A stretch of 64,000 nucleotides of DNA. Origin: Gnetum montanum. Taxonomy: Eukaryota > Streptophyta > Gnetopsida > Gnetales > Gnetaceae. The position numbers and the translations under genes were made by a program. How positions within the stretch are numbered: position 1 is the first letter of the stretch; every line of letters begins with the position of its first letter. Shown here in pieces: positions 12,650 to 25,879 of the stretch. The stretch is taken from assembly GCA_015680685.1 (NCBI GenBank), contig MNCI01006833.1, positions 78,583-142,582 on the forward strand, written 5' to 3'. The notes under the pieces were generated by a model. That model worked only from the letters and a program-made list of their open reading frames with translations, was not told where the DNA came from and ran no database searches.

Positions 12650-13060
12650 TATAACTGTAAATAATTCATTTATGGGAATTGTTAATTCTAGTAAATATTA
12701 TTTGATGAAAATGCTCTTTAGAAATGGGATTATATGTCTCTCTAGTGGTAAATGATTTTACATCTTAATAGATGAAGATGCCCAAGAGAATGCTATTTCT
12801 TCCAAAGTTGTTACTAGACTTGGATTGAAGAAAAGTCCTCATGCTAAGACCTATAGAGTGTATTAGCTCTCTAGAAATCATTTTCAAGAGGTTAAAAAAA
12901 TGTATATGTTCTCTTTTAAAATTTGTTCTTTCAAAGTTCAAGTGTAATATAACATTCTTTCCATAGATAGTGTTTATGTTATACTTAGTAGATCTTGGAA
13001 TTATGTTAACAAGCCTACTTATTGTAATGTCTTAACCTTAGATACCCCTTTGCCCTTCGT
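12650..13060 (+). pseudogene. Element A aspartic-protease-like domain, catalytic motif lost
   Basis: The translation around 12700-13040 follows the plant Ty3 protease pattern: C-rich lead, ILIDEDAQENAISSKVVTRL, PHAKTYRV, then DSVYVIL.RSWNY. Where working enzymes have D-G/S-G the sequence has D-E-D, so the active site is not preserved. It directly follows gag. No polymerase follows. Confidence 0.6.
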
Positions 13061-15240
13061 ATGTTTGTGATTTAAACCCTTTATGACTTGTTTACTAACA
13101 TATGTCTATGCTTTATTAACCTTTTCCCTTTGGTTGACTATGCTTTTGTGGTTTGAGCTATGTGCCTTGCTATCCTCTTTTTAAGTATCTTTTCTTTTAA
13201 ATATATTGTAATGCTTATTTCTCTTTCTATTTTATTTTAGTTTTCAATTTTTTTTTATCTTATATTTTAGAAGATCTCATGTTAGCCCTTCATTAGTAAT
13301 ATGTTGACCTTAGAATTTGTTATTTGTTGGAGTTAGACATAGCTAGTCGCTTGGGCTAGCACTAGAGAGTAGCCCATGTTAAAAAAATATTTAAAATATT
13401 TTTAGAACTATACTTTTATATTTATTTTTAGTTTCCCATGAGATTTCCTTATATATTTATTTTTAGTTTCCCATGAAATATTTGTTTAGAAGCTATTTGA
13501 TAACATGCTTGATTTTCAAATTTGAATATTTTATTATTACTTTCTACATTTTTAGCTATTCCTAAGAATTTTTATCATGCATGAGATGTTACTTGTTGTT
13601 TTAACTTGATTTAATTGCATTTTGATCTCTTTTTACTACAATTTTCTTTGTTCCTATTTTGCCAAATTTTTGAACTATAGAACATGGGTTTTGAGTCATT
13701 TTTTATATTTTAACCACCAAAATAACATAGAACACTAATGGCCTAGAAGACAAAGCTATCCATCTCACCAATCCAAATTACAAGACATTCTTCTTGGTTC
13801 ATTTTGGCCTTGTTATGAAGTCACAATGCACATCTAACATCATTTTCAAATTTAACATGAAAAACTAAGAAAGTTTTGTAAAGTAACCCCTAGCCTTTGT
13901 ACAATAGAAAATTGAGAACACAATGAAAAACATAGCATCTAGATCTTCCCAAAATGTTTGAAAATCAAAAAATAATAAGTAAATATATTCTAGCACTTTG
14001 TAGTAGCTTAATATCATCTCTAGAAGCTTATAATTCCTATTTGACATTTTTTTTTACATTTTTTAGAATATGCATTTTAGTTTTGGACTCTTGTTTGACA
14101 TCGTAGAACCTTTTTTTTGACAAAATAGTTCTTGGTCTTTGATCTTTTAAACTTCACAAGTAATTTGAATATGTCTCTCCATCACTCAAGGATTATTTTT
14201 CACATTATATTTTAGTATTTGGATAACTTTATAATGATTTGAACTTTTCTAACAACATTATTAACTTTATGGTAATCACGCAGGAAGCATTTCTCAGTAG
14301 TGAGTTGAGTATTTATATGATTTGATTTGTTTAATTCCTTTATTCATGTGGGACTAGTGGATGGTGGTGGAGTTTTAGTTTGTTAGTTTGCTTACTTTTT
14401 TGAATTATTAATTATAATTTAATATATTTATATTTATTTTTGATATACTAACTCTTCATTTGCAACTACCTATCATGTTTGACTATCTAGCTACCTAATG
14501 CCTCCAACCAAACTCATAAGGGAGTAATTTGTAGCTTATTTATCCTACTCACTCTTAATACTAATTCCCCTTGTGTTTTTGTACCTTTCAAGTGATTTCG
14601 TTAGTTGTGATGAGGGGAAATTTGAGAGAGAAGCTAACAAATAGGCCTTAGTTTTAGATCATTTTCTTTAGTTTAATCTTTACGTTTCTATTATCAATTG
14701 TTTGATTTTATGCCTTAATGTTTAGCTAGAATTTGTGCACCATGTATTTTCTATAACGATTATATTTATATTTTGCCTATATTGGGTACAAGCCTAAGTT
14801 TATTTTTCTTATTTATTTATGCAATAGTCATAATTTTTAGTTTGTTAATTAGTAGCTTTTGCTAACATTAGAGCCCGATGACTTTTTGATGCTATTTGAT
14901 ATTTTGTAATTTCTTCGTAATTTTTGTATTTTATTCTATGGTAATTTTTTTGTATATATTAATGTAATTTTTTACATGGGCAATAGGGCTTTGTCCTATT
15001 TTTGTTAGTATATAGAATAGGTTTTTTATGCATGTGGCTATTGCCACTGTAATCTTTCATAACATTTTATCTTTTATTGCATTTCTCTTACCCTTATTAA
15101 TCTATTTTTATGGATGTCTACTACTTTACCTATTCAATTTTTCTTAGCATCCATTCAATTTTTATTAAGAAGCAATTTTTTCCCCATATTTTAGTTTTTA
15201 TCTAGGTAATATCTTTTTAGCCTAAGCCTAGTTAACTAAG
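13060..15240. other. Element A internal region without recognisable genes
   Basis: T-rich sequence with short chance frames only. I looked for reverse transcriptase, RNase H and integrase words on both strands and saw none. The stretch lies inside element A between the protease relic and the 3' LTR, so A looks like a gag-only, non-autonomous type, unless pol was deleted. Confidence 0.5.
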
Positions 15241-15575
15241 TGTTACTGTGAGGTCACTATAGATTACACTGGATCATAGTCTACTTCTGTAGGTAACTAT
15301 GGATTATAACATACCACAATCTATAATTTGAGTCATTTTCATATGTTTTCTAGTGTCAAGTGAGCATCAATAAGGTTACTACAAGTTGCAATCAAGACTT
15401 ACAATTTTAATGATCAATTCCATAAGTTTTTAGCAAGAAGCCTAAGTTCCAAGCCACTACGGATCACAGGAAGTTACAATCTCTAGGTTGTTAGTTAAAT
15501 AGGATTCTAACTAAGTCATAGCAAAGTCATAGTTTCATAAGAAACAAAGGTAAAATTAATTATCTTTTATTAGTG
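15241..15575 (+). repeat. Element A 3' LTR, left half
   Basis: It aligns with the first ~390 bp of the 5' LTR at 10190 and stops at TTAGTG, the duplicated target of element B. Confidence 0.75.
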
Positions 15576-15664
15576 TGACTAATAAAACATCAATAAGAGA
15601 AGCCGCATTAATGCATCCCCATTGACATAGCCCTATCAATGTATCCCCATTGACACATGATAGT
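15576..15664 (+). repeat. Element B 5' LTR, first 89 bp
   Basis: It aligns with 31022-31110 (catccccattgac..agccc.atc). It is cut at TAGT by element C. Confidence 0.8.
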
Positions 15665-16846
15665 TGTTGATCTTTTAATATGTCAAAGCCTTAGAAAATG
15701 AAGAAAGTAGAAAATATGCTTGTGAAATCTTGTAGGACTTGGAACTTGACAAGAGCATGATGAGATCAAGACAAAGAGCATATTCAAATCAAGATGAGAG
15801 TTGAGTCATTAATCTAAAATGACAAAATCTCAACCAAGATTGCAAGATTTTTGAAAAAGTCACAAGGATGAACAACACCTAGAAGTTGAGAGAAGATGTT
15901 CTAGCAACTATTAAGACACTCCAAAGGAATAGCCAAGGTCCCTATTGAAAACACCAAATCTCAAGTGAGATGTCCTAGAAAAATAGTAGACATCCCAAAT
16001 ACAATTGAGATGTCTTACTAAAGATGTTCCATGTGAGACATCCCAAGTAAAGTAATACGACCCACTTGTAAGCATCTAAAAGTCAATGAGATATCCAAGC
16101 TCAAATGAAACATTCTAACTAGCTGTTCTCTAGAAATTGCACAAACTCCAATGGTCATTTGATAGTGAAAAAGGGTATAAAATAGATGAGATCTTTATGA
16201 AAAGGAGAAGCACTATTCACATGAATATTTTCTTCATTGTACAAATCTTGTGAATCAATTTTTTCTTCAATTCTTTATTTTTTGTGAGTTGAGCAATGTA
16301 ATTATTGAGATTCTCAAAGAAAGAAATCTATAATTTGAGTACATTCTATCCTTAATCTTTCTCTTTTCTTTGTAAGCCCTATGAGGTTGATGTGCTTCTT
16401 ATGTAAAGAAATCTCTTAAGCTTGTTGGGACCTCACATGATTGGGTGTGTTTCATGAGAAAAAACACCTTGTGTAGAGCTCAAGATATTATAAAGGTTAT
16501 GGGATTCTTGAAATCACATTTTAAGCTTGTTGGAACCTTGCAAGATTGGGTGTATTCAAGTTATTATAAAGGTTATAAAATTATTGAAACTATATTTTGA
16601 GCTTGTTGGAACCTATTGAAGTTAAATGTATTTCTATGTGAAAACATACATTGTAGAGATCAAAATTTGTAAAGGTTGTGGTATCCTTGAAATCACATTT
16701 TTGAAGAAACAAAGATCAAAGATATGCAAGGATTCTACCCTCCAAGTGTGGACATACCCAAGTTGGAAAACAATGTACATTTTTATGTAATTTTATTTTT
16801 AATTGGTGTATATTATTCAACTTCCCTTCTAAGTTATCAATCCACA
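15665..16846 (+). repeat. Element C 5' LTR
   Basis: It starts TGTTGATC and ends CCACA. It contains repeated phrases of the form gcttgttgg(g/a)acct..caagattggg at about 16420-16700, and a tataaaat box near 16176. Confidence 0.85.
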
Positions 16847-16848
16847 AA

Positions 16849-16860
16849 TGGTATTAGAGC
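16849..16860 (+). other. Element C primer-binding site
   Basis: TGGTATTAGAGC lies two bases after the LTR. It differs from TGGTATCAGAGC by one transition. Confidence 0.8.
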
Positions 16861-16899
16861 CAAGTACTCCTAATTTTGAGCATAACAACTCAAGTTTGA

Positions 16900-18635
16900 A
16901 TGATGAAAGAAACATCATATACCAAGCCACCAATGTTCAATGGAATCGACTTTGCATACTAGATGACTCAAATGAAAGAATTCCTTGAACCCATGAAGTT
17001 CAAAGTTTGAAAATCCATCCTAGAGGACTACACATCAATCATCAATAATACTAGAAAGCCAAGAAGCATGTGGACTTAAGATGAAAAAGATAAGTTTTTG
17101 TTTGATTCCAAAACTAAAAATTATCTTTATCTCGCTTTAAGTAAATTTGAGTTTAATAGAGTAGCTAGGTGAAAAACTACAAAAGAGATTTGGGAGGTTC
17201 TAGAGGCTACTTATGAAGGTACATCTATTGTTAAACAATCTAAACTTCTAGTTTTACAAAGTAAATATGATAAATTAAAAATGAAAGAAGGAGAGAAGTT
17301 CAAAGATTACTTTTCTAGAGCTAATGACTTAGTTGTAGCTATCAAAGGGATGGAAAAGGATTTACCTAAAAGTGATGTTATTATCAAAATGATTAGAATA
17401 TTACAACTTAAATTCAAACGTAAATTGATATCCACGGAAGAGATCAATGATTTCTCAGTCTTAAAGTTTTAAGAGCTTCAAAGTGCACTCATAGCTTATG
17501 AGACAAATCTCATAAGTGAAGATGTAATAAAAAAAAACCAATTACTCTTAAGAGCTCATCAAAGCAGAAGAAGTCATCTGAGCATGAAGTGAATAGTGAA
17601 GAAGAACTAGCTCTCTTATCAAGAAGAATTCAAAGACTACTAGCATGGAAAGGAAAGAACTTCAATCAAACCAGCATCAAGGATAAAGAAAGAGTTAAAA
17701 ACTTCAAAAATTCTAATATTTATGAATCTTCTATAGACTGTGGGGTTTGTGGTCATAGAGATCATGTGGCCTCCAAATGTTCGAGTGTTGACAGGTTGCA
17801 AAAGAAGGATTCATCTAAAGCTAAAAAGAAAAGGAAAAATCTTTGCTCTAGTTAGGATAAGAAACACAGAGAGGAGGAAGCAAAAGATACTACTATAGAC
17901 TCACATCTTATTTGCATCGCTCTTGCACATCAAAATTTTACATAAGAGTTTGAAGAGCCTAAAATCAATACTGAGGATAAGTATAGCATGATGCATGAGG
18001 AAATTATTTCATTTTAGAATTTATGCTTAAATATGAAAAGAACTCTACATAGGAAAGAAGATGAAACTACTGAACTATACCATATGTTCATCTCCAAAAA
18101 GGAAACTCTTAGATGTAAAGGCTAAGGTTCAACTGCTAACCTAATTTTATGAGTAGAACTACAGTGATCCCTCAGGTATAAGGCCTTGTAAAGAACTTAA
18201 GATGCCACAAGTTTTGCATAACAAGGAGATTTAGATGAGACTTCTCATGGTAACACTTGTACAGTATCAACTAAATGAAAGAAGAAACCTAAGTTTGAAT
18301 ATGCAATCCAAATTAGAGATACTACTTATTTCTGTTGTGAAATATGTGGGCATGTACAATCTTATAGTGAATTTCCATTAGAACATAGTAACATGGCTAC
18401 CTGGTATTGTCAAGAGAGGCCTAGAAAGTGTGATTTACAGGATACAAAAGCTTGGAGACCTGAAGAACAAAATGAAGAAATAACTACAAGAGCTATTGAA
18501 GGATCAGACCACAAGCATGAAGAAGAAGCTACCCCAAGTGAAATAAAAGATTCAAATAGATATATTAATGAAAAAAAGGATAAGGATTATCTACATACAA
18601 AGAAGCTACTCGATGATGAAGGATCTCATCCTTAA
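16900..18635 (+). pseudogene. Element C gag (UBN2-type) with CCHC zinc knuckle
   Basis: MMKETSYTKPPMFNGIDFAY starts the frame; the next codon is TAG where relatives have Trp. The UBN2/DUF4219-type core reads EIWEVLEATYEGTSIVKQSK and KMKEGEKFKDYFSRANDLV (17190-17330). A perfect C-x2-C-x4-H-x4-C knuckle (CGVCGHRDHVASKC) is at 17739-17780. A second, damaged cysteine cluster lies at about 18330-18370 (CCEICGHVQSYSE). The long frame 17281-17472 is intact, the rest broken. Gag binds and packages element RNA. Confidence 0.75.
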
Positions 18636-18639
18636 CATC

Positions 18640-20186
18640 AATAAATATATCAATATTTACAAGCAAGCAAGGTAATTATTGATAGGTATGATTGTAATGT
18701 CTATTCCTTGACTTGTTAAACTTAGTTATTTCTAGAAATACTAGTGGTATGTAAATCTATTAAATGGATGTAGATCTTGACAAATTCTCAGTTGATCTTA
18801 TAAGATGTTGAGCTATAAAGAAAAAAAATAGAAATACATAAGGTTCTAATGGTTTAAAAAGATGATGAATAGTGTATCTTCAAGTGGTATACCTTATTTT
18901 ACACCAAGTTAGAAATTATTGTTGCAACATGCTTTACATATATATATTGAAGATATTTGAACTTTGTAATCTATCTATTAAAGGGTACTATTGATGAAAG
19001 AATTTAATTTTCCAAAAGTCTCCATACTTAATCTAGGTATTGCAATACAGGTTTTGTACTATGATAACTATTAATGAACAACTTGCTAGGAATCAAGTAT
19101 GTATCTCTACAAGAAGCAAGGTGACTCCAAGACACTATTCTACAATAGATTCATTATATTTAGAGAAGTTGGAGCAAGTCTAGCACATGTGCAAGGGGAG
19201 CCTATTCCTTATTTTTAGCCATCATTTTTTTAGGCCACCAAAGGGAGTTTTCTAAGACTCTCACAAGTAGCAGAACTCCCTACTCTAGCACTCATAGAAA
19301 AAATAAGCAAAAATGTTGACTTTCAGTAATGCCACAAAGGTAAATGTGTAAGTAAAAATAATATTTGTATTATTTTTTGAGATATGAAGCAAGACTATAA
19401 AGTTGACATGATTATATATAACTTTTTGAATCTTTGTAAGAATATGTTAATCCTTTGAGATTTCAAGCATCATAGGTTGTGTAGCTATCTTTTCTACATT
19501 ACTAATCAAACTTACAATTATTCAATCTATTTGAGTATTATTTCAATAGAGCTTATAATCTTCCTCCTTGTATTTCTAAGATGCCTTATGAATTGATTTG
19601 CATTATCTTTTTGCTAATTTCCAAAAAGGAAGAGAGAGTTTGGTGTTAAGTTTATGAGATTGGTTACAACTACTATATGTTAAAGTCTATTTGTTGAGAC
19701 TTAGTTATCACTATTATCTTTGTGGATATAATCTTTACACTTATATTAAATGATATAGATGTGTTTTTGGCATATACAATAGATAACAGTTCAATAGACT
19801 TATTGCATGATATATTCTTGAGTACATACTTTTGATAAGATGTTTCAAAGACAGGATACTTATTTTTCAATGCTCAACTTTTGGAGTTCAGCCTTTACTT
19901 TACATGTAAACATTCTTGGACAACAGCTAAAAGGATTTAATTTTTCTTTTATTTTTTTTTCTTTATAAATTATATACACAACTATGCTTAGCTCTTTATG
20001 GGACTTTTTCTTAATCAACACTATCAGACCTGTGCTAAAGGATATGTATCATTAACTATTTTTCATCTTGTCTTCCATCCTTGCTACCATAGGATTATTT
20101 TTTTATATACACTTATATCTTTATTTACTTATCATATGATATTTTGTTATTATGCTAACCCATTTTCTCAAGTTTTGGACATCACC
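18640..20186. other. Element C internal region without recognisable pol
   Basis: AT-rich with only short chance frames on both strands. Copia pol landmarks (integrase HHCC, the Copia RT YVDD motif) were looked for and not seen. Confidence 0.5.
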
Positions 20187-20200
20187 AAAAAGGGTGAAAT
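20187..20200 (+). other. Element C polypurine tract
   Basis: AAAAAGGGTGAAAT directly precedes the 3' LTR start TGTTAACC, as in Copia elements, where it primes plus-strand synthesis. Confidence 0.75.
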
Positions 20201-21380
20201 TGTTAACCTTTTGGTATGTCAAAATCTTAGAAAATTGAGAAAGCGGAAAATATGCTTGTAAAATCCTGCAAGACTTGGAACTTGACAAGATCATGATGAG
20301 ATTAACACAAAGAGCATGTTGAGACTAAGATGAGAGTTAAGTTGTTAATCTTAAGTGATAAAGTCTTAACCAAGATTTCAAGAGTTTTGGACAAGCCATA
20401 AAGATGCATGACATCTAGAAGTCAAGAGAACATGTTATTGTAGCTTCCAAGTCATCCTAGAGAAATAGTAGATGTCCTTGTTGAACATTCCAAATCTTAA
20501 GTGAGATGTCCTAGAAAAATAGAAAATGTCCCAAGTATAGTTAAGATGTCCCAACTAAAGTAAGAGATCACACTTACAAGCATCTGAAAGTCAATGAGAT
20601 GTCCCAAGCTTGAACGAGACATCCCAACTAGTTGTTTTCTAGCCATTGTGCAAATTCCAATAGTCATTTGATAGTGAAAAAGGATATAAAGTAGATGAGA
20701 TATTTATGAGAAGGATAAGCATTGTTCACATGAATATTTTCTTCATTATACACATCTTGTGAATTGATTTGTTCTTCAATTCTTTATCTGTTATGAGTTG
20801 AGTATTGTAATTATTAATAGCCTTAAAGCAAGAAATTTGTAATTTGAGTACATTATGTCCTTGATCTTTCTTTTCTCTTTGTAAGCCCTACAAGGTTGAC
20901 TTAATTCTTACAGGAACTCATTCATTGGACTTGTTGGGACCTTGCAGGGTTGGCTATGTTCCTTAGAAGTAAACACCCCATACAGACCTCAAGTTATTGT
21001 AAAGGTTGTAGGATTCTTGAAACACATTTTGAGCTTATTAGGATCTTCCAAGGTTAGATGTGTATCTTCAGAGAAAACACCTAGTGCAAAGCTCAAGATA
21101 TTGTAAAGCTTATGGAATTCTTCAAACCACATTTTAAGCTTCTTGGGACCTTGCAAGGTTGAGTGTGTTTCTATGTCAAAACTTTCCTTGTGGATCTTAA
21201 ACTTTGTAAAGGTTATGATATCCTTGAAATCACATTTTTGAACAAATAAAGTCTGGAGGTATGTGAGGATTGTACCCTCTAAGTGGGATGTATCAAAGTT
21301 GGAAAACCATGTACATTTCTGTGCAGTTTTGTTTTTAATTAGTGGAACTTTTTTAATGTCCATTATAAGTTCTCGATCTT
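20201..21380 (+). repeat. Element C 3' LTR
   Basis: It aligns over its full length with 15665-16846. The last few bases (ctttagt versus ccaca) are altered, so the exact end is uncertain by 1-3 bases. Confidence 0.85.
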
Positions 21381-21384
21381 TAGT

Positions 21385-22169
21385 AGGATGCACTGATGTA
21401 GATATGTCAACACTGATGCAGTTACTACCTTTATAAATGCATGTACTCCTAGCATTTACAACACTTCAGCCTTAGTTATAGCTAAACCATTGTAGTTTTC
21501 TTCTTTTAAAGATAGAATCTTTTCCCTCTAAGTGCTTGCAGTGTAGATTTATGAGATTGTACAACATTTTTTACAAGTGCCTATGTACCTGAATGGACTG
21601 TAATGAATGATAATAAAATCGAGATTTAATCTATCCATTTCAACACTTTACTTTTCATGCACTTTCCATTTATATTTGTAATTAGTTAATATAATTAATC
21701 ATAAACACGTGAGTATGACCACTTCAAGCATAACATATTAACACTTAATAACCCTAGTAGTGGGTATTTGATAAGTCCAATAATAGCTACTTGATAACCT
21801 AGTAGTGTTAATACTAGTTAAGGATGTGTATGCCAAGTAGGCATGGATACCCCACATTAGGATTTATAGTTATTAAACTAGTATATTAGTTAGATAATTA
21901 AGTATTTAACCTTTATATAATCATCTGGCCATTAGGAGAAAATTATATTAAAAATAATTATAAAAATGCACATCATATATCTTAACCACACTTAATCGTA
22001 TGTAAAGTTAAGACACAAGTATGGATTGAGAAGAAAACAACCTTGCAACTCCATGATTCACTATTTAGAAATATTGGTCACTTGGGTAACTAAGTCTACA
22101 AAACTCAACCGAATCACTAGTGAATACTTGTAATTCGTATGGTTGGACATATGGGATATCCATCACTCA
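21385..22169 (+). repeat. Element B 5' LTR, remaining part
   Basis: It aligns with about 31110-31917, including the cctttataaat TATA region, the taattagttaatataattaatc block and the terminal gatatccat.actca. Confidence 0.85.
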
Positions 22170-22173
22170 TCAT

Positions 22174-22191
22174 TAGCACCGTTGTCAAGGA
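22174..22191 (+). other. Element B primer-binding site
   Basis: TAGCACCGTTGTCAAGGA lies four bases after the LTR. It differs from the common Ty3 site TGGCGCCGTTGCCGGGGA at five positions, all transitions, four of them G to A. Confidence 0.7.
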
Positions 22192-22839
22192 CATAGTTTA
22201 GCAAAGTACGCTAAATATTAACTAGTGAATTCATATACAAGCATTTTAGGAGAATATAACAAAATATCTCTCATCCATTATAATAATAATAACAACATTA
22301 CTCCAAGGCACACTTAAGATGTATTATTGAAATGGCTTCTACTCATAGGAATGAATCTCTAGTACATGGGAACAAGTCCAATAGGCAATAAGAAAGGCAA
22401 TAGGAAAGGATGCAAATAACCACTAGTGAGAAGCCTCAATATCTAAAAGTTATCTAAGCCCATTTGGATCCTTATTATCTAGACTTCAACTTCATTCTCC
22501 ATTAGAATGAGCAGTTATGATGGAGAGATATTGATGGTAGCACTTTGTTACCTCCTAATCAATCCATTCTTGCCATGCTTATGACCCAACTCATAAGACT
22601 AGGTATTGAAATAGTTAGGCTTAAGTATGGAAGCATGGAGCTGGTCTCTAGGGACTACTAGCCTATAAAAGCATAACTTTGAAAAGATAAATGCATGGAG
22701 GCCCGTAATAAAGCCTCCAAAGATAAAAGAATCTTGATACCATTATTCCTATAGCCACATAAAGAGGACAAGAATTTCTATTCTATCCACTCTCAATATA
22801 CAAATTCTCCTCATTTCTTTGAGAAGCATACCTTTCATC

Positions 22840-24240
22840 GATAGTTGCAATTAACCTTGGAGAACCTTAGTGATGGAAAGATAGAGTCTAAAGATCAAGG
22901 AACCTCAAAAGGAAAATCTCCTAGTCATTCATCCAAGGACAAGGAGAACAACAAGGAGAAGAAAAAAGATAAGAAGAAGGATCAAGACAAGGATCAAAAG
23001 AGAAGGACTAGGAGGTACCATTTTCCTAGTTCTCCATCTTTATCATCATCCTCATTATTAAATTCTAATAGGAGATGCTGCATTAAAGATAGAGACAAGA
23101 GTAATTGAGATCAAGATGGAGATGATAGGAGTCCCATCATGATCATAGGAATTGAGATGTAAGCCAATAAAGAGAGTAATAAAAACATCACTAAGAAAGG
23201 AGGCATAGTAGAACTCACCATAGGAGGCATGGCCATAATAAGGAACCATTGTGGATGTGATAATGATGATGAACCATTATTGGCCACTAGAAATATATTG
23301 AGTTTTTCAAAAGCCATTAGAGTTCCCACCAAGTATCAAAAGGATAGCAAGATTAAATGGCTAGATATGATTAATATCCCAAGTTTAAATGGAAATATAA
23401 TGTAGATCCAGAGTATCATCTACAAGCTTTTCATGATGCCTGTGCCTTTTAGAATATTTAAAACAACTAGCAAAAGTTGAAATTATTTTCAAGAAAACTC
23501 ATAAAAGAAGTAGAACGTTGGTGCTAGTCCTTCGAATCATTATCTATTAACCAATGGAATATGATGTTAGAACTATTCAATGACAAATACCAAACATACT
23601 TCCGAGTATCCAAACTAAAGAAGTAGATTTAAGGATGGAATTAAGAAAATCATGAGTCCTTGGATGTAGCCCTAGGTAGGTACTCCTCTTTGTTGCACTA
23701 ATGCCTAGGCCATGGATTCTTTCAACGGAAGCAACTTTGCCATATCATAGATGGGCTTTAGAACAAAACATGAGAAACTCTTGAGGTCTATGCACAAGGG
23801 AGACTTTTTGAGATGAGAGCCCATTAGATCCAAAGGCTAATAAAATTAATGGTTAAAGATGAAGGGGATTTGAAAAAATAAGAGAGTATAGAGGAATAAA
23901 ATAGAGATCCCTCTATGTGCAAGAGGGAGGTACATTTCTGTGATCCAGAAAAAGGAAGTACCACTAGATGAAATGGTGCAAAGAAAGACCTTGCTAATAT
24001 ACAAATATTTCTTTGACATATCAACTAAGATGGAAAAAATGTGGGACTCCTTAAATAAAAATTTCCAAACTACTTTGAAAATAGTAGAGGAGAAGGAAGA
24101 TTAAGGGAGTAGTAAATAAGACAAAAAAAGAAGAAAAGATACAAACAAGGGGTATCATTAGCAAAAAGGTAAGGCTACCATGGTTGATGAGGTTGTAGAT
24201 TCTAAAACAGATGATGATGGACATGATGTTTGGTAGTATG
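22840..24240 (+). pseudogene. Element B gag, decayed
   Basis: A Lys/Ser-rich segment (22880-23010) is followed by capsid-like pieces about 23330-23830: a DAC.FWNIKQL-like phrase, KYQTYFRVSKLK, EVDLRMELRK. An acidic/basic tail follows. Frames change several times. It is assigned to gag from position between primer site and protease and from the general Ty3 capsid pattern; no zinc knuckle was found. Confidence 0.5.
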
Positions 24241-24949
24241 AATGTTATAAGATATATTGTACTATGTTATTGCATCTATAAGAATCTAGGATGTATTCCT
24301 TGAATCCAAAATTTGTAAAAAAACAACCACCTAGGAAATCATCTTATTCCTAAGTCAATTATATGTAACAATTCTAGTAGATACAATACTATCCAAGTGG
24401 AGTGCCACTCAATCTTAGGAGCAGTATCATCAATGGAAAAAATCCACAATAGTGGGGGATGCCACCACCATGATAGCAGTATCCGTATCAGTAGCCAAAT
24501 CCCTATGGATATTATGTCCAACAACCTGTACCTCCTCATGGCTTGCCAAGTCACACTCCTTTCACTCACTAATACTACCCTCTAGAATATCATCAAAACT
24601 ATACTCCATGACCTAATTTTCCCTCTACTTATCCTCCTCCTTATGCATCACTAAACTCTATGCCATCTAATAAAACCCCCTTACCACTTGCTCCATCTAT
24701 GCAGATAGAAATTCCATCATAGCCACAACAAAGAAATGTCACGAGGGTTATTAACTTATAGGTAGATAACAATCTAAGTGTTTCTAAGCCTAAACCTTAG
24801 AAAGGGCTTTCTTTAGGACCAACAATCCTCCAAAATCCTCATAGACACCTATGGCTACTCTCCTTACATTTACTACTTAGAAAATTACTCTCAACCCTCC
24901 TTCAAACCAAAGACCCTCCAACGTCCACATTGTTATGTTTAACCATGTG

Positions 24950-25345
24950 GTCACAAATTGGATTAAGTTTGGTCACCTTCAAAGAAAATAATCTAATCCT
25001 AGGAGTCCCCTTATCTATTTTTAGATCATAGGGAATGATCCATGCAAGGCTCTACTAAAATCAGGTTCTAGAGTAAATTTAATCTCATAGGAAATGTATA
25101 AGACCTTGAACCTACCTCCATTAAAGAATGCAACATCAGACTGGAGCTTAACGATTAGTCCATCACTATCTCCTTAGGATTAATGGAGGACATCGTAACC
25201 ACCATCTATGGATGATCTTATCCTATAGGCTTCCTAGTGATCCATGTGAATAATCACAAGGTAGACTTCCTTATTATTATGGAAAGGACTTGGCTCAGCA
25301 CAATTGATGCCAATATGTGGATTCAAGGCCTTTCATTGAAAATAT
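24950..25345 (+). pseudogene. Element B protease, catalytic Asp replaced
   Basis: At 25045-25100 the translation reads CKALLKSGSRVNLIS followed by a stop. The family pattern is LLDSGS.VNLIS, so the catalytic Asp is Lys here. Downstream pieces (LSPPSMDD.., YPIGFLVIHVNNHKVDFLI, MERTW) follow the retropepsin C-terminal half in several frames. An inactive relic. Confidence 0.7.
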
Positions 25346-25879
25346 TTAAAAAATGAATTTGGTAAAGTTAAGAAGAAGTGAGTTCCATGCATCACATATT
25401 AACACAGGGTGCCATTGTGTGTAGAAATTATGGACCATAAAGAGCACATTCATTAAAACATGCAATAAGTATGTTGAGGCATCAATTAATCAAAAGTACC
25501 TATATGCAATAGCCACAAAACAAGAAGGTGCCCAATGGCTAACAACAAATAGTGGGGTAAACTCAAAAATATGCATGAAATCAATAAAAAGCCTCACAAG
25601 TGCTTACATCGAGTACATAGATGAAATAAAGTAGATACACAACCAACTCTCCCATGCATAGACTAAGATGGATTGGGGAGAGTTTAAGACCCTAGATTAG
25701 TTCAAGCAAGAGTCCCATGAACTAAAGATCTTACTGGCTAATCTAGAATATGCTTATCTTGATAACATTAAGCTAGTAATCATAAATACTCATCTTGCTC
25801 AAGCACAAAAGAAGAAGCTACTAAAAGTGGTAAAAAAATGGCCAACAACCTTTGCCTAGTCATATCATGAACTAACATG

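Larger units (their letters stand above)
15665..21380 (+). mobile_element. LTR element C (Copia-type gag, no visible pol), nested in B's 5' LTR
   Basis: The 5' LTR is 15665-16846 and the 3' LTR 20201-21380 (each about 1.18 kb). An initiator-tRNA-Met primer site follows the first and a purine tract precedes the second. TAGT flanks both ends (15661-15664, 21381-21384; a fifth base differs, a versus t). A gag with one good zinc knuckle is present (16900-18635), but no protease, integrase, RT or RNase H is recognisable before the 3' LTR. Total 5.7 kb. It interrupts element B's LTR after 89 bp and is the youngest insertion of the nest. Confidence 0.85.

Noticed and set aside
20989-21393. 134-codon minus-strand frame
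   Set aside because: It lies wholly within the 3' LTR of element C, is antisense, and is built on LTR-internal repeats. The 5' LTR does not keep it open.
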